Below, piece after piece: positions 44,323 through 51,113 of a DNA stretch of 62,716 nt. The first letter of the stretch is position 1. Every line of letters starts with the position of its first letter. The translations under genes were made by a program, and so were the position numbers. The notes beneath the pieces are model-generated. The model was not told the origin of the DNA. It did not search any database and saw only the letters and a list, made by a program, of their open reading frames with translations. The DNA is from a virus. The stretch spans positions 1 through 62,716 of IMG/VR virus record IMGVR_UViG_3300044613_003165; one strand, written 5' to 3'.

Positions 44323-44520
44323 ATGGCGGGATTTTTAATTGGTTTTGGAATAGCAATGTTAATACTTAGGATTTGGTTAGCTAAAACTATGCAAGCCAAG
44401 CCACAATGCACTAAAGGACATAAGTGGAAAACGCACGAACAACCAGGAACAAACCTAGAGTATTTAAAGTGCGAAGAATGCGGATGGGTATTTGGAACCG
44501 ATCCAGAAAGTAGAACATGA
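44323..44520 (+). CDS. Membrane-anchored zinc-ribbon protein
   Basis: 65 aa. N-terminal membrane helix (about 2-18, AGFLIGFGIAMLILRIW), then CTKGHKW ... CEECGW, a zinc-binding Cys/His set. Stop and next start overlap (ATGA). Confidence 0.55.
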   Translation: MAGFLIGFGIAMLILRIWLAKTMQAKPQCTKGHKWKTHEQPGTNLEYLKCEECGWVFGTDPESRT

Positions 44521-44708
44521 AATTAGTAGAATTAGATCTTCAGGATCAAGGCGAAAACGCCGTTTATATTAACGTAGACTGTATTAGTCAAATTACGGTA
44601 ACAGATCGTGGTTATTGTAGAATTATTCTAAATAACGGCGCTTCTTATGTTGTAAAAAAGAAAGTAGCAGATTTTATTACAGAACTTAAAAAAGTAGGAG
44701 AGTTTTAA
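44517..44708 (+). CDS. Hypothetical 63-aa beta protein
   Basis: Compact alpha/beta product (YINVDCISQITVTDRGYCRII) with coupled start. It directly precedes the dUTPase gene. No family recognised. Confidence 0.5.
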   Translation: MKLVELDLQDQGENAVYINVDCISQITVTDRGYCRIILNNGASYVVKKKVADFITELKKVGEF

Positions 44709-45128
44709 ATGTTAGTTAAAATCAAAAAACTTCATCCAGAAGCAGTTATTCCTTCTTATGCTAAACCAGGAGACGCCGGTTTAGATCTAACCGCTGTAGG
44801 CGTTTTAGAACGTTCAGATACACTAGAATGTTATACTGGATTAGCTTTTGAAATACCAGAAGGACACGTAGGCTTAATTTTCCCTAGATCATCTATTAGT
44901 AAGACTAATTTATCGTTAAGTAACGCGGTAGGGGTAATTGACTCGCAATATCGCGGAGAAGTCGTATTTAAGTTTAATAAGGTAAAATCTAACGGTAAAA
45001 GTTACGAACCAGGAGATAGGGTCGGTCAGCTTATTATTATGCCATTTCCTAAAGTTAGCTTTTTAGAGGTTAATTCTTTAGAGGAAACCGAAAGAGGATC
45101 TGGAGGATTTGGAAGTACAGGAACCTAA
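44709..45128 (+). CDS. dut: Trimeric dUTPase
   Basis: 139 aa, normal length. All five motifs are visible: KPGDAGLDL, PRSSIS, GVIDSQYRGEV, RVGQLII and the C-terminal RGSGGFGSTG. It turns dUTP into dUMP and diphosphate, keeping uracil out of DNA and feeding thymidylate synthesis by ThyX. GGAG ribosome site; starts right after the upstream stop. Confidence 0.92.
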   Translation: MLVKIKKLHPEAVIPSYAKPGDAGLDLTAVGVLERSDTLECYTGLAFEIPEGHVGLIFPRSSISKTNLSLSNAVGVIDSQYRGEVVFKFNKVKSNGKSYEPGDRVGQLIIMPFPKVSFLEVNSLEETERGSGGFGSTGT

Positions 45129-45442
45129 AACCCGTACTTTTTAGTCATTTGATCTTTATGTTCTTTAGCGTGTTCAGGAGTGCAAAATAAACGGTATGGG
45201 TTATCTGATTGGTACTCGACCTTACATAACATACACTTTAAAGTATAAACTTCTAGTTTAGCCTCTTTAGGTTTGCCGCTTCCTGTAATTCTACAGACTC
45301 GTTCCGCGTTACACTCTGGACAAAGCTTACCCATCCAAATAATACCCTTATCGTCTTTGTATAAAGATCGACCTTGTTTATTTAAATGACTAAATATCCT
45401 AGGCTTTTCAATACCACAAGCTTTACATTTACATGTTGACAT
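45125..45442 (-). CDS. Multi-Cys zinc-binding protein
   Basis: 105 aa on the opposite strand. Cys pairs CKCKAC, CPEC and CMLC plus FCTPEHAKEH give two likely zinc sites. It may bind DNA or act as an inhibitor; no match recognised. Convergent with dUTPase (4-nt overlap) and preceded by its own TAACAAATA 8 nt before the ATG. Confidence 0.6.
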   Translation of the reverse strand: MSTCKCKACGIEKPRIFSHLNKQGRSLYKDDKGIIWMGKLCPECNAERVCRITGSGKPKEAKLEVYTLKCMLCKVEYQSDNPYRLFCTPEHAKEHKDQMTKKYGF

Positions 45443-45450
45443 TACCTATA

Positions 45451-45459
45451 TATTTGTTA
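45451..45459 (-). promoter_or_regulatory. TAACAAATA motif (putative late promoter)
   Basis: Exact minus-strand copy 8 nt before ATG 45442, on the only minus gene within the nearby rightward operon. The short gap suggests a leaderless late transcript. Confidence 0.5.
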
Positions 45460-45471
45460 TATTTAAGTGAG

Positions 45472-45732
45472 ATGTTTGTTGTTGGCGCTTTTTACGAGGT
45501 TGGTAATCCTCTTACACATGTTGGTTATAACGCTAATTACCCTTATGTTAAAATAACAGAAAACGATGGAAGAATCTATACTTTTAAGGTTTACGACGCA
45601 AATCTTAACGAAATACTTAACGAAGTAGATACTTTTTATGAAGACTCAAACTTCGCTAAAAATTTAAGATACGCATCATATTTAAATAAATCGTTAGAAA
45701 CGGATAAGGAAATTAAAGAATGGCTAAAGTAA
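45472..45732 (+). CDS. WLK-tail small protein 1
   Basis: 86 aa from ATG 45472 (AAGTGAG before it). Beta N-terminus, helical end with the shared tail DKEIKEWLK. The tail codons AAGGAA and GAATGGCTAAAGTAA supply a ribosome site and the overlapping start of the next gene. Confidence 0.6.
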   Translation: MFVVGAFYEVGNPLTHVGYNANYPYVKITENDGRIYTFKVYDANLNEILNEVDTFYEDSNFAKNLRYASYLNKSLETDKEIKEWLK

Positions 45733-45914
45733 AAATTAAATTCGGTAGGGATGAGCTTTATCCAGTTTATGTTGAGGATAATGTTTACGGTAACTTTGAA
45801 ATTGAAATGACTGAAAGTCAAATTACTGAATATCGTAGGGTTTATAGAGAGTTTAGTCAATGGTTGGCGTTTTTACAAAAATTAGAGCAAGATGAAGAAA
45901 AGAGCGCCATTTAA
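45720..45914 (+). CDS. Hypothetical 64-aa protein started inside a WLK tail
   Basis: Begins MAKVKIKFGRDELYPV at the 13-nt overlap with the tail of 45472-45732. Beta start and helical, acidic end (LEQDEEKSAI) that does not carry the WLK tail. Stop and next start overlap by one base. Confidence 0.55.
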   Translation: MAKVKIKFGRDELYPVYVEDNVYGNFEIEMTESQITEYRRVYREFSQWLAFLQKLEQDEEKSAI

Positions 45915-46396
45915 TGCTAGATATAAAACTACTATTGAATATTACAATAGCCGTATACTTACCCTTACTATTAATAGCAATTGGTTATTATATTTATAAT
46001 AAAGTTAATCGTTTTAAAGAATTTTTAGACGATTATAATATGGACTTTAAAAAATATATTATTCGGGGTTTAAAACGGTTTAAAGTCGGAGATATACTAA
46101 TCCAAGAAGAACCCTACTTAGGACAACCCATTGAAGAACTAAAAGAAAATAGAGATATTATAAAAATATTAACCATAGGCAAACACACTATGGTAGAGGT
46201 ACTAGAACAAACTAGTAGTCCTTCTACTTCTATTTCTCCTACAGTAGCACCAGTAAGACGCTTACCTTATTTATCTAAAAGAGCGGGGTTTCAAGATAAA
46301 ATAGTTTACGAAATGCCATTAACAGTTATTAAGTATCGTTTTAATAAACATAAAAAAACTATTATACAAGACGAAGTAAACGAATGGCTAAAATAA
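45914..46396 (+). CDS. WLK-tail protein 2 with membrane anchor
   Basis: 160 aa. N-terminal membrane helix (about 6-27), then RFKVGDILIQEEP, an SH3-like barrel start, a Ser/Thr/Pro linker (SSPSTSISPTVAP) and the tail QDEVNEWLK. The only family member with a clear membrane anchor. Overlaps the next gene by 13 nt. Confidence 0.6.
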   Translation: MLDIKLLLNITIAVYLPLLLIAIGYYIYNKVNRFKEFLDDYNMDFKKYIIRGLKRFKVGDILIQEEPYLGQPIEELKENRDIIKILTIGKHTMVEVLEQTSSPSTSISPTVAPVRRLPYLSKRAGFQDKIVYEMPLTVIKYRFNKHKKTIIQDEVNEWLK

Positions 46397-46704
46397 ATTT
46401 TACTTTTAGACAAGACATAATACTGTACTTTACACCAATTAAAGATAAACTATATTATCCTATCCCATATCAAAAAATAGCCATAGGCCCCCTTGAGTTT
46501 AACATAATCATAGACAAAAGAGAATTAGTTAAATTAGTAAATAATAGAATAGTATACGCCTACACAACAAAACTACAAACTCCTAAACGATACACTACAT
46601 TTAAAACGTATGGTATAATGGATGATATCTATTATATAGAAATAGACGAATCTTTATTTAAAGTAGAACAAACTAATAAAGAAATACTAGAATGGCTAAA
46701 GTAA
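46384..46704 (+). CDS. WLK-tail small protein 3
   Basis: 106 aa, begins MAKINFTFRQD inside the previous tail. Beta rich, Tyr rich body; ends NKEILEWLK. Its own tail overlaps the start of 46692-46916 by 13 nt. Confidence 0.6.
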   Translation: MAKINFTFRQDIILYFTPIKDKLYYPIPYQKIAIGPLEFNIIIDKRELVKLVNNRIVYAYTTKLQTPKRYTTFKTYGIMDDIYYIEIDESLFKVEQTNKEILEWLK

Positions 46705-46916
46705 TCTTTTACTATAAAGATACCCTAACTGGCCATATCCTATCAGCCGTACCTATTGAAGGCTCTAGTCAAATAACCATTAGACATTGGAGTAACGATC
46801 AATGGGATGATAAAGAATGGACTGTACACATTGAGTTCTTAAACGAGTGTGTTGAAATACCTAACCCTGAGAAAGCTCTACAAACCGAATTCGACATCAA
46901 AAACTGGCTAAAGTAA
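46692..46916 (+). CDS. WLK-tail small protein 4
   Basis: 74 aa, begins MAKVIFYYKD. Ends EFDIKNWLK, with Asn replacing the usual Glu. No gene starts in this tail; the next genes are on the other strand, so tail conservation here is not forced by overlap. Confidence 0.6.
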   Translation: MAKVIFYYKDTLTGHILSAVPIEGSSQITIRHWSNDQWDDKEWTVHIEFLNECVEIPNPEKALQTEFDIKNWLK

Positions 46917-46918
46917 CC

Positions 46919-47161
46919 TTATTTTAACCACTCTTCTATTTCTTCATCAGTTAACTGCCCTTTATAAAAATCAAAATTATTATCGACGTAATTTAAATCA
47001 AAAAATGCACCAGAGTAGTATTTGTCAAGTACAAGACAATACATACCATCGTGGACATATTTAACAGTAAAAATAAATTTAGAGTTTACGTAATTATATT
47101 CATTAGTTTTATCTGTACAAATTATTTTATCGCCCGCTTTAAATTTATAACTATATTCCAT
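46919..47161 (-). CDS. WLK-tail small protein 5 (minus strand)
   Basis: 80 aa. SYKFKAGDKIICTDKTNEYN opens an SH3-like barrel; the end is DEEIEEWLK encoded by other codons (GAG TGG TTA AAA). It is on the minus strand, convergent with 46692-46916, and no gene overlaps its tail. Confidence 0.65.
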   Translation of the reverse strand: MEYSYKFKAGDKIICTDKTNEYNYVNSKFIFTVKYVHDGMYCLVLDKYYSGAFFDLNYVDNNFDFYKGQLTDEEIEEWLK

Positions 47162-47162
47162 G

Positions 47163-47438
47163 TTATTTAAACAATTCCTGTACCTCTGATTCAGTAAATT
47201 TAGTTTTTACAAACTCAGGTGATACCTCAGTAAAAAAACCAGTATTACGGATATAGATCCTACTTTTATATGGACTGCCATTTTTTTTAAAAACCCTATA
47301 AACCCCTTTATCATCTTTTGTATATATTGGCAATTTTGTAATAATACCATTTATAAAATCGTTATGTTCGTAGATCTTAACATAATATTTATCCTTTTCT
47401 AAGTCGCACATACTCAACACTAAACCGTTTACTAACAT
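47163..47438 (-). CDS. ELFK-tail paralogue A
   Basis: 91 aa, paralogous to 47449-47724 (shared YTKDDKGVYRVFKKNGS, ITKLP). It ends ESEVQELFK, a variant of the WLK tail. AAGGATG site before ATG 47438. Confidence 0.65.
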   Translation of the reverse strand: MLVNGLVLSMCDLEKDKYYVKIYEHNDFINGIITKLPIYTKDDKGVYRVFKKNGSPYKSRIYIRNTGFFTEVSPEFVKTKFTESEVQELFK

Positions 47439-47448
47439 TCTATCATCC

Positions 47449-47724
47449 TTATTTAAACAATTCGTTTATTTCTAGTTCTGCCAACTTAGCTTTTACAAAC
47501 CCAGGCTCTAACTCATAAAAATAAGTAGATTTAAAACTAAAATAAACTTTACGCTTATACAAACTACCGTCTTTTTTAAAAACTTTATAAATCCCTTTAT
47601 TATCTTTTGAATATACGGGCAATTTTGCAATAATACCCTTTTCAAAATTACGAAATTCGTAACCATGAGCGTAATACTTACCTTCTTCTAACTTATCAGT
47701 AGAAATTAAAAGACTTACAATCAC
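47449..47724 (-). CDS. ELFK-tail paralogue B
   Basis: 91 aa, GTG start at 47724. About half of its residues match paralogue A in order (YSKDNKGIYKVFKKDGSLYK). Ends ELEINELFK. The pair is a recent tandem duplication. Confidence 0.65.
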   Translation of the reverse strand: MIVSLLISTDKLEEGKYYAHGYEFRNFEKGIIAKLPVYSKDNKGIYKVFKKDGSLYKRKVYFSFKSTYFYELEPGFVKAKLAELEINELFK

Positions 47725-47784
47725 CTTACCAATCTACCACATAATCCTACAAACCGCAACACTAAACCTGGTTTACCAACGACT

Positions 47785-47817
47785 CAAACCCTACCCAAAC
47801 CCTACCCAAACCCTAAC
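47785..47817. repeat. Three tandem 11-bp units (telomere-like)
   Basis: CAAACCCTACC at 47785 and 47796, and a close third copy at 47807. No coding role. Confidence 0.85.
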
Positions 47818-48047
47818 CTCGTATAACCGCCTATACGCCTCTATAAACGCTAAATGTTTAAACCCTAGCCTACCCCGCACGTACCCCTAACTTATATAAG
47901 CCTATAGCCCTATAATCCATTTATTACGCCTAGGTTAGTATAGCCGCTTAACGCTTACAAGCCCCTTACCTATTCACAACTTGATTTACAACTAACTTAA
48001 CCCAAATGGTTGTAAAAGTGGTTGTATAAGTACATCGGTTACGTAGA

Positions 48048-48069
48048 TATTACCATAAAAACGGTAATA
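48048..48069. promoter_or_regulatory. Dyad, possible enhancer-binding site
   Basis: TATTACC-N8-GGTAATA, perfect 7-bp arms, 166 nt upstream of the first sigma54-type promoter. Position and symmetry fit an upstream activator site for a sigma54 enhancer protein. Confidence 0.4.
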
Positions 48070-48234
48070 CGTACACTTATAGTATACCAAAGGTTTATTA
48101 TAGCCCTTAGGATACAAACGCTTATAAACTATAGGGTTTTTATAGCCCTGGGCTTACAAGCGCGAAAAAAGGGAGATAAGCGTGAGTGACAGTATAAATA
48201 TAAATTTGGTTGTAGGTTACTCCTACCCCCCACT

Positions 48235-48249
48235 TGGCACGGTTTTTGC
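48235..48249 (+). promoter_or_regulatory. Sigma54 (RpoN)-type promoter 1
   Basis: TGGCACGGTTTTTGC followed by TA: GG and GC are separated by exactly 10 nt, and it matches the consensus TGGCACG-N4-TTGCW at each fixed position. Predicted start near 48260. Confidence 0.7.
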
Positions 48250-48310
48250 TATATGCAAAAACTATGCCTGCCTATTTACAAGAACTTTACGCAAGAATTG
48301 TACCAAGACC

Positions 48311-48325
48311 TGGCACGGTTTTTGC
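48311..48325 (+). promoter_or_regulatory. Sigma54 (RpoN)-type promoter 2
   Basis: Second copy of the same 17-bp word (TGGCACGGTTTTTGCTA at 48311-48327), 76 nt after the first. It faces the small genes that begin at 48546. Confidence 0.7.
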
Positions 48326-48545
48326 TACGCGTATACCTCCTATATAATGGGCTCAGAACTCGAGTGACCTTAACAAGATCTTAACAGAATTTTTGTAAAC
48401 ACTTTGGGCAGGGGTGTCAAAAAATAAACGCTTGAAATCATTGACGATTCACGCAACCTTAACAAAAATGTACAAAAGTTCGACACCACAGTTTCGTGCA
48501 ACCCATTGAATTTACAGGTGGCACAGCGCGTGCAATTACCTAAGT

Positions 48546-48737
48546 ATGAACAACGAACAAGTGACCGAACACAAGTCAAAGGCCGAGGCAATCAAGTACC
48601 TCAAGGCTAAGGGCTACGAGTACACCGAACGCAATGACTTTGGCGATTGCGCGTGGCTCTACAGCAACGAAAATTATGCAATGCTTAGCTACAACAACAA
48701 AAATACAGTGACTATAGTAGAGGCAAAAAAACACTAG
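48546..48737 (+). CDS. Hypothetical 63-aa protein (sigma54 cluster)
   Basis: KSKAEAIKYLKAKGYEYTER suggests a helix and strand fold; no family recognised. Codon use is more G/C rich than the surroundings (GAC, TAC, AAG, GGC). No strong ribosome site. First gene after the sigma54-type promoters. Confidence 0.55.
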   Translation: MNNEQVTEHKSKAEAIKYLKAKGYEYTERNDFGDCAWLYSNENYAMLSYNNKNTVTIVEAKKH

Positions 48738-48764
48738 TTCCGCTTAACAACAAAGGGGGAAATC

Positions 48765-48995
48765 ATGGGAACAAAAACACAAGTCATTGAATTCATTGAA
48801 CACAACGAAATTGATGTGCGGACATTGAGTCTAGTTGACGACGATCCCGAGTTCGGGACAAGTGACATTAGTGACATTGAGGGCGACCTCTGTACTGTTG
48901 AGGCCTTGACTTTGGATGGGCTTGAGTTCAATTTTCAAATACTGAATGGCGGAAAAGAATTTGATATCATCGGCAAGTTGGCCGGATGGTTTTGA
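48765..48995 (+). CDS. Hypothetical acidic protein (sigma54 cluster)
   Basis: 76 aa, acidic (LVDDDPEFGTSDISDIEGD). Strong GGGGG site before ATG. Its coding sequence contains AAGTCATTGAATTCA (48781-48795), the same 15-mer that starts the 71-bp repeats near 49613. Function unknown. Confidence 0.6.
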   Translation: MGTKTQVIEFIEHNEIDVRTLSLVDDDPEFGTSDISDIEGDLCTVEALTLDGLEFNFQILNGGKEFDIIGKLAGWF

Positions 48996-49021
48996 ACACA
49001 AAAATTGTAGGGAGTCAAGCA

Positions 49022-49129
49022 ATGAACACAAAAAAATTCAAAGGTAAAATTATCCGAATCAAAGGCCCCATCAAATTGTGCAGCATCGCTAAACTCAAGG
49101 CATTGGGCTTTGTAGTTATAATGGCATAG
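49022..49129 (+). CDS. Hypothetical 35-aa basic peptide
   Basis: ATG after AGGGAG. MNTKKFKGKIIRIKGPIKLC then a helical end. Spacing and ribosome site fit the cluster. No family recognised. Confidence 0.5.
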   Translation: MNTKKFKGKIIRIKGPIKLCSIAKLKALGFVVIMA

Positions 49130-49138
49130 GGAGGATTT

Positions 49139-49321
49139 ATGAACAAAAATAGAGCTATTGAATTAGTGACATCACTTCTAAACGACATGGACTTATGGCA
49201 AGGCGAGCATGCGGAGTTCGATCACTTGTTAAGTCAAGGCGTGGCAATGCTCGAATTAGGGTATACATTAGGGCAAGTAGATGAGTGCCTTAATAATAAA
49301 ATTCAAGACTTGGCCGCCTAG
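49139..49321 (+). CDS. Hypothetical 60-aa acidic helical protein
   Basis: MNKNRAIELVTSLLNDMDLW onward is amphipathic helix. GGGAGG site in front. Last gene of the sigma54 cluster before the repeat-rich gap. Confidence 0.6.
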   Translation: MNKNRAIELVTSLLNDMDLWQGEHAEFDHLLSQGVAMLELGYTLGQVDECLNNKIQDLAA

Positions 49322-49409
49322 CAAGAAGTCAAGACTTTTGCTGGACATTGGGCGATTCTCGGGCGTAAGGCTCGAGGATCGCTCTATTTTGTTTAGGCGC
49401 GCTCTAATG

Positions 49410-49578
49410 GCCTTGCCCTGCCCTGTCCTGCCCTGTCCTGTCTTGGCCTGTCCTGTCCTGTCTTGGCCTGTCCTGTCTTGGCCTTGCCCTGCCTTGCCCT
49501 GCCCTGCCTTGCCTTGGGTGCTTTGCTCGAGCCTTGGTGCCTTGCTGGAGCCTTGCTTTGGTGCTTTGCTCGAGCCTT
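49410..49578. repeat. CCTG/CTTG low-complexity tract plus three 19-bp units
   Basis: 49410-49516 is an irregular run of CCTG, CCTGT and CCTTG words. Then GGTGCYTTGCTSGAGCCTT occurs at 49517, 49536 and 49560. Very G/C rich on one strand against an AT-rich genome. Confidence 0.85.
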
Positions 49579-49610
49579 AGCGAATTTTATCACTTCAAGC
49601 TCTTATGCGC

Positions 49611-49769
49611 CTAAGTCATTGAATTCACGCGCGACACTAAAAATGCCCATAGCGATTTCTAGAATTGTAGGTCTAGTTTTGCTAAGTTATTGAATTTATA
49701 CGAAGGTCTAGAAAGGCCCAGGTAAATTTTCATTTTTATATTTACAGATAAGCTAAACTATTGAATATA
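49611..49769. repeat. Three degenerate 17-bp repeats at 71-bp spacing
   Basis: CTAAGTYATTGAATTYA-like words at 49611, 49682 and 49753. Exact 71-nt steps. Confidence 0.7.
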
Positions 49770-49897
49770 CTATAATGGTAAATAATTCTCTATATAGATG
49801 AGTGAAAGGTCTAGATAAACGTTTATAAATTGACTTAGCTTGTTTTTGGGCATAGGCTAAGCACCATTATACCATATTAGACACCTATGGAAATCGA

Positions 49898-50004
49898 GTC
49901 AAGTTAAGATTTAGTTAAGGGATTCATTTTTTATGGGCACAGCTATCCCATTATATCAATTTAGCATCCGGAGGTCTATTTGTCAAGTTAAGTTTATGTT
50001 AAGG
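49898..50004. repeat. Two 23-bp direct repeats
   Basis: GTCAAGTTAAG...GTTAAGG at 49898-49920 and 49982-50004, four mismatches, 84 nt apart. A shorter copy (GTCAAGTTAAGAT) is in the DUF932 gene near 51614. Confidence 0.7.
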
Positions 50005-50461
50005 CGCTTATTGAATAGATTAAAGTTGGATTATTGTTAATAAAATAAGGGATTGTGAATAGAATAGTGGGTGCATTGGGTGCGGAGTATTGATTCAATA
50101 AATAATTTTCAGTATTACGTCCCTCCATTCTCGCCTACCTTGCATCTATACCCTATCTTATTGGATCTATTAATCTTTTAAAGCTTTATTAGACGCTCTT
50201 TACGCCGCTATAAGCGCACTTAATAGCCTAAACCGTTGATTATATACTAAGTACCTCTAAAGCGTCCCTAATCACCTTTTAAACTGTACAATAGACCACT
50301 AAGCGCCTATAAGTTCGACACTAAGCCTAAGTGCTCAAATTAATTAATACCCTTGAGGGATTATTAAGCTTAAGTTAAGCCTTTGTATATAAGTTATACA
50401 GGATCTATATTTAACTATTCTTTAAAGTCTAGTTAGTTAACCTTTGGCATAGCTTTAGCAT

Positions 50462-50467
50462 TATACT
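50462..50467 (+). promoter_or_regulatory. -10 box, probable leaderless start
   Basis: TATACT 6 nt before ATG 50474, with no ribosome site. The -35 side is weak (TTAACC at 19-nt spacing). Confidence 0.4.
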
Positions 50468-50473
50468 AATTAT

Positions 50474-50851
50474 ATGGGAACACAAGTTATAAACCAAATC
50501 ACTGAAGCTCTAGTTAAGGGTATACTTTCTTCTAATGGATCTAGTGTTAATTCTTTAGGTCAAACTATTGAGTCTAATATAGGCTATATGGTTAGCACTA
50601 AGCCTAACCTTGAATATATAGTAAATACCGCCGAGCCCCTATACTTTGAAGTCTTGGCCTACGTTGAACGAGTAGTCGGCTTATTAGGCGCTAATAGCGC
50701 TATAGGCGCTTGGGTAGACGCTAAGTCGGGCAAAGTGTACCTAGACGTGTCCGAATGCATTCTAGACCTTAATACGGCCATTAAACTAGCTAAACAAGCC
50801 AACCAAAAGGCTATTTTTGATCTTAACAGAAAGGAAACCATATATGTCTAA
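50474..50851 (+). CDS. Hypothetical 125-aa protein
   Basis: Helical start (INQITEALVKGILSSNG), beta middle with WVDAKSGKVYLDVSE. No family recognised. The next gene starts inside its end. Confidence 0.55.
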   Translation: MGTQVINQITEALVKGILSSNGSSVNSLGQTIESNIGYMVSTKPNLEYIVNTAEPLYFEVLAYVERVVGLLGANSAIGAWVDAKSGKVYLDVSECILDLNTAIKLAKQANQKAIFDLNRKETIYV

Positions 50852-51047
50852 TCTAATCACTAAGTTAAGTCTATTGGAAATTATTAGCCTTGAGGGACCT
50901 AAAAGCTTAGGCGAAGTCCTAAGGTACTATCCGCAAAATGCGTACCGTGAGGACATAAAGGCTTTATTGGATGAACTAGTAAAAGAGGGCAAGTTGACCT
51001 TTCAAATGACCAAAGGCATTTATAGGTCAAATATAAGTTTAAAATAA
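50844..51047 (+). CDS. Small winged-helix-like protein
   Basis: 67 aa from ATG 50844, which follows AAGGAAA; a longer frame from 50817 is inside the upstream gene. IISLEGPKSLGEVLRYYPQNA ... LLDELVKEGKLTFQ ... GIYR is the layout of a small winged helix-turn-helix. Possible regulator. Confidence 0.55.
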   Translation: MSNLITKLSLLEIISLEGPKSLGEVLRYYPQNAYREDIKALLDELVKEGKLTFQMTKGIYRSNISLK

Positions 51048-51050
51048 TAC

Positions 51051-51079
51051 TTGACTGGATGATTAAAATAAGGCTTAAT
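51051..51079 (+). promoter_or_regulatory. Sigma70-type promoter before the DUF932 gene
   Basis: TTGACT (51051-51056), 17-nt spacer, CTTAAT (51074-51079); AAGGAG and ATG 51114 follow. Confidence 0.5.
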
Positions 51080-51113
51080 GTATAAAGTTAATAAACAATA
51101 AGGAGTTAATAAA

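Larger units (their letters stand above)
47725..48180. other. Gene-free interval with short repeats
   Basis: No supported gene. Holds the 11-bp tandem repeat (47785-47817), the dyad at 48048-48069 and several GGTTGTA direct copies near 48008-48025. AT-rich with many CCCTA/TATAGCC words. It may be a control region between divergent units. Confidence 0.5.
49322..50473. other. Repeat-rich gene-free interval
   Basis: No supported gene in 1.1 kb. Holds a CCTG/CTTG tract with 19-bp repeats, 71-bp spaced repeats, GGTCTAG copies (49670, 49705, 49808), two 23-bp GTCAAGTTAAG repeats and a weak promoter (TTGACT at 49830). Might be an origin or a recombination region; not shown. Confidence 0.5.

Noticed and set aside
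47785-47817. CRISPR array
   Set aside because: Units are 11 bp, directly tandem and without spacers.
48182-48367. GTG-started frame after GGGAG
   Set aside because: Both sigma54-type promoters lie inside it and the product looks random, so promoter DNA is the better reading.
48519-48533. Third sigma54-type promoter
   Set aside because: GG-N10-GC spacing fits, but TTGC is GTGC and the start would fall on the ATG at 48546; kept only as a weak match.
49281-49593. Open frames on both strands across the CCTG tract
   Set aside because: Any simple tract without stops stays open; starts and ribosome sites are weak on both strands.
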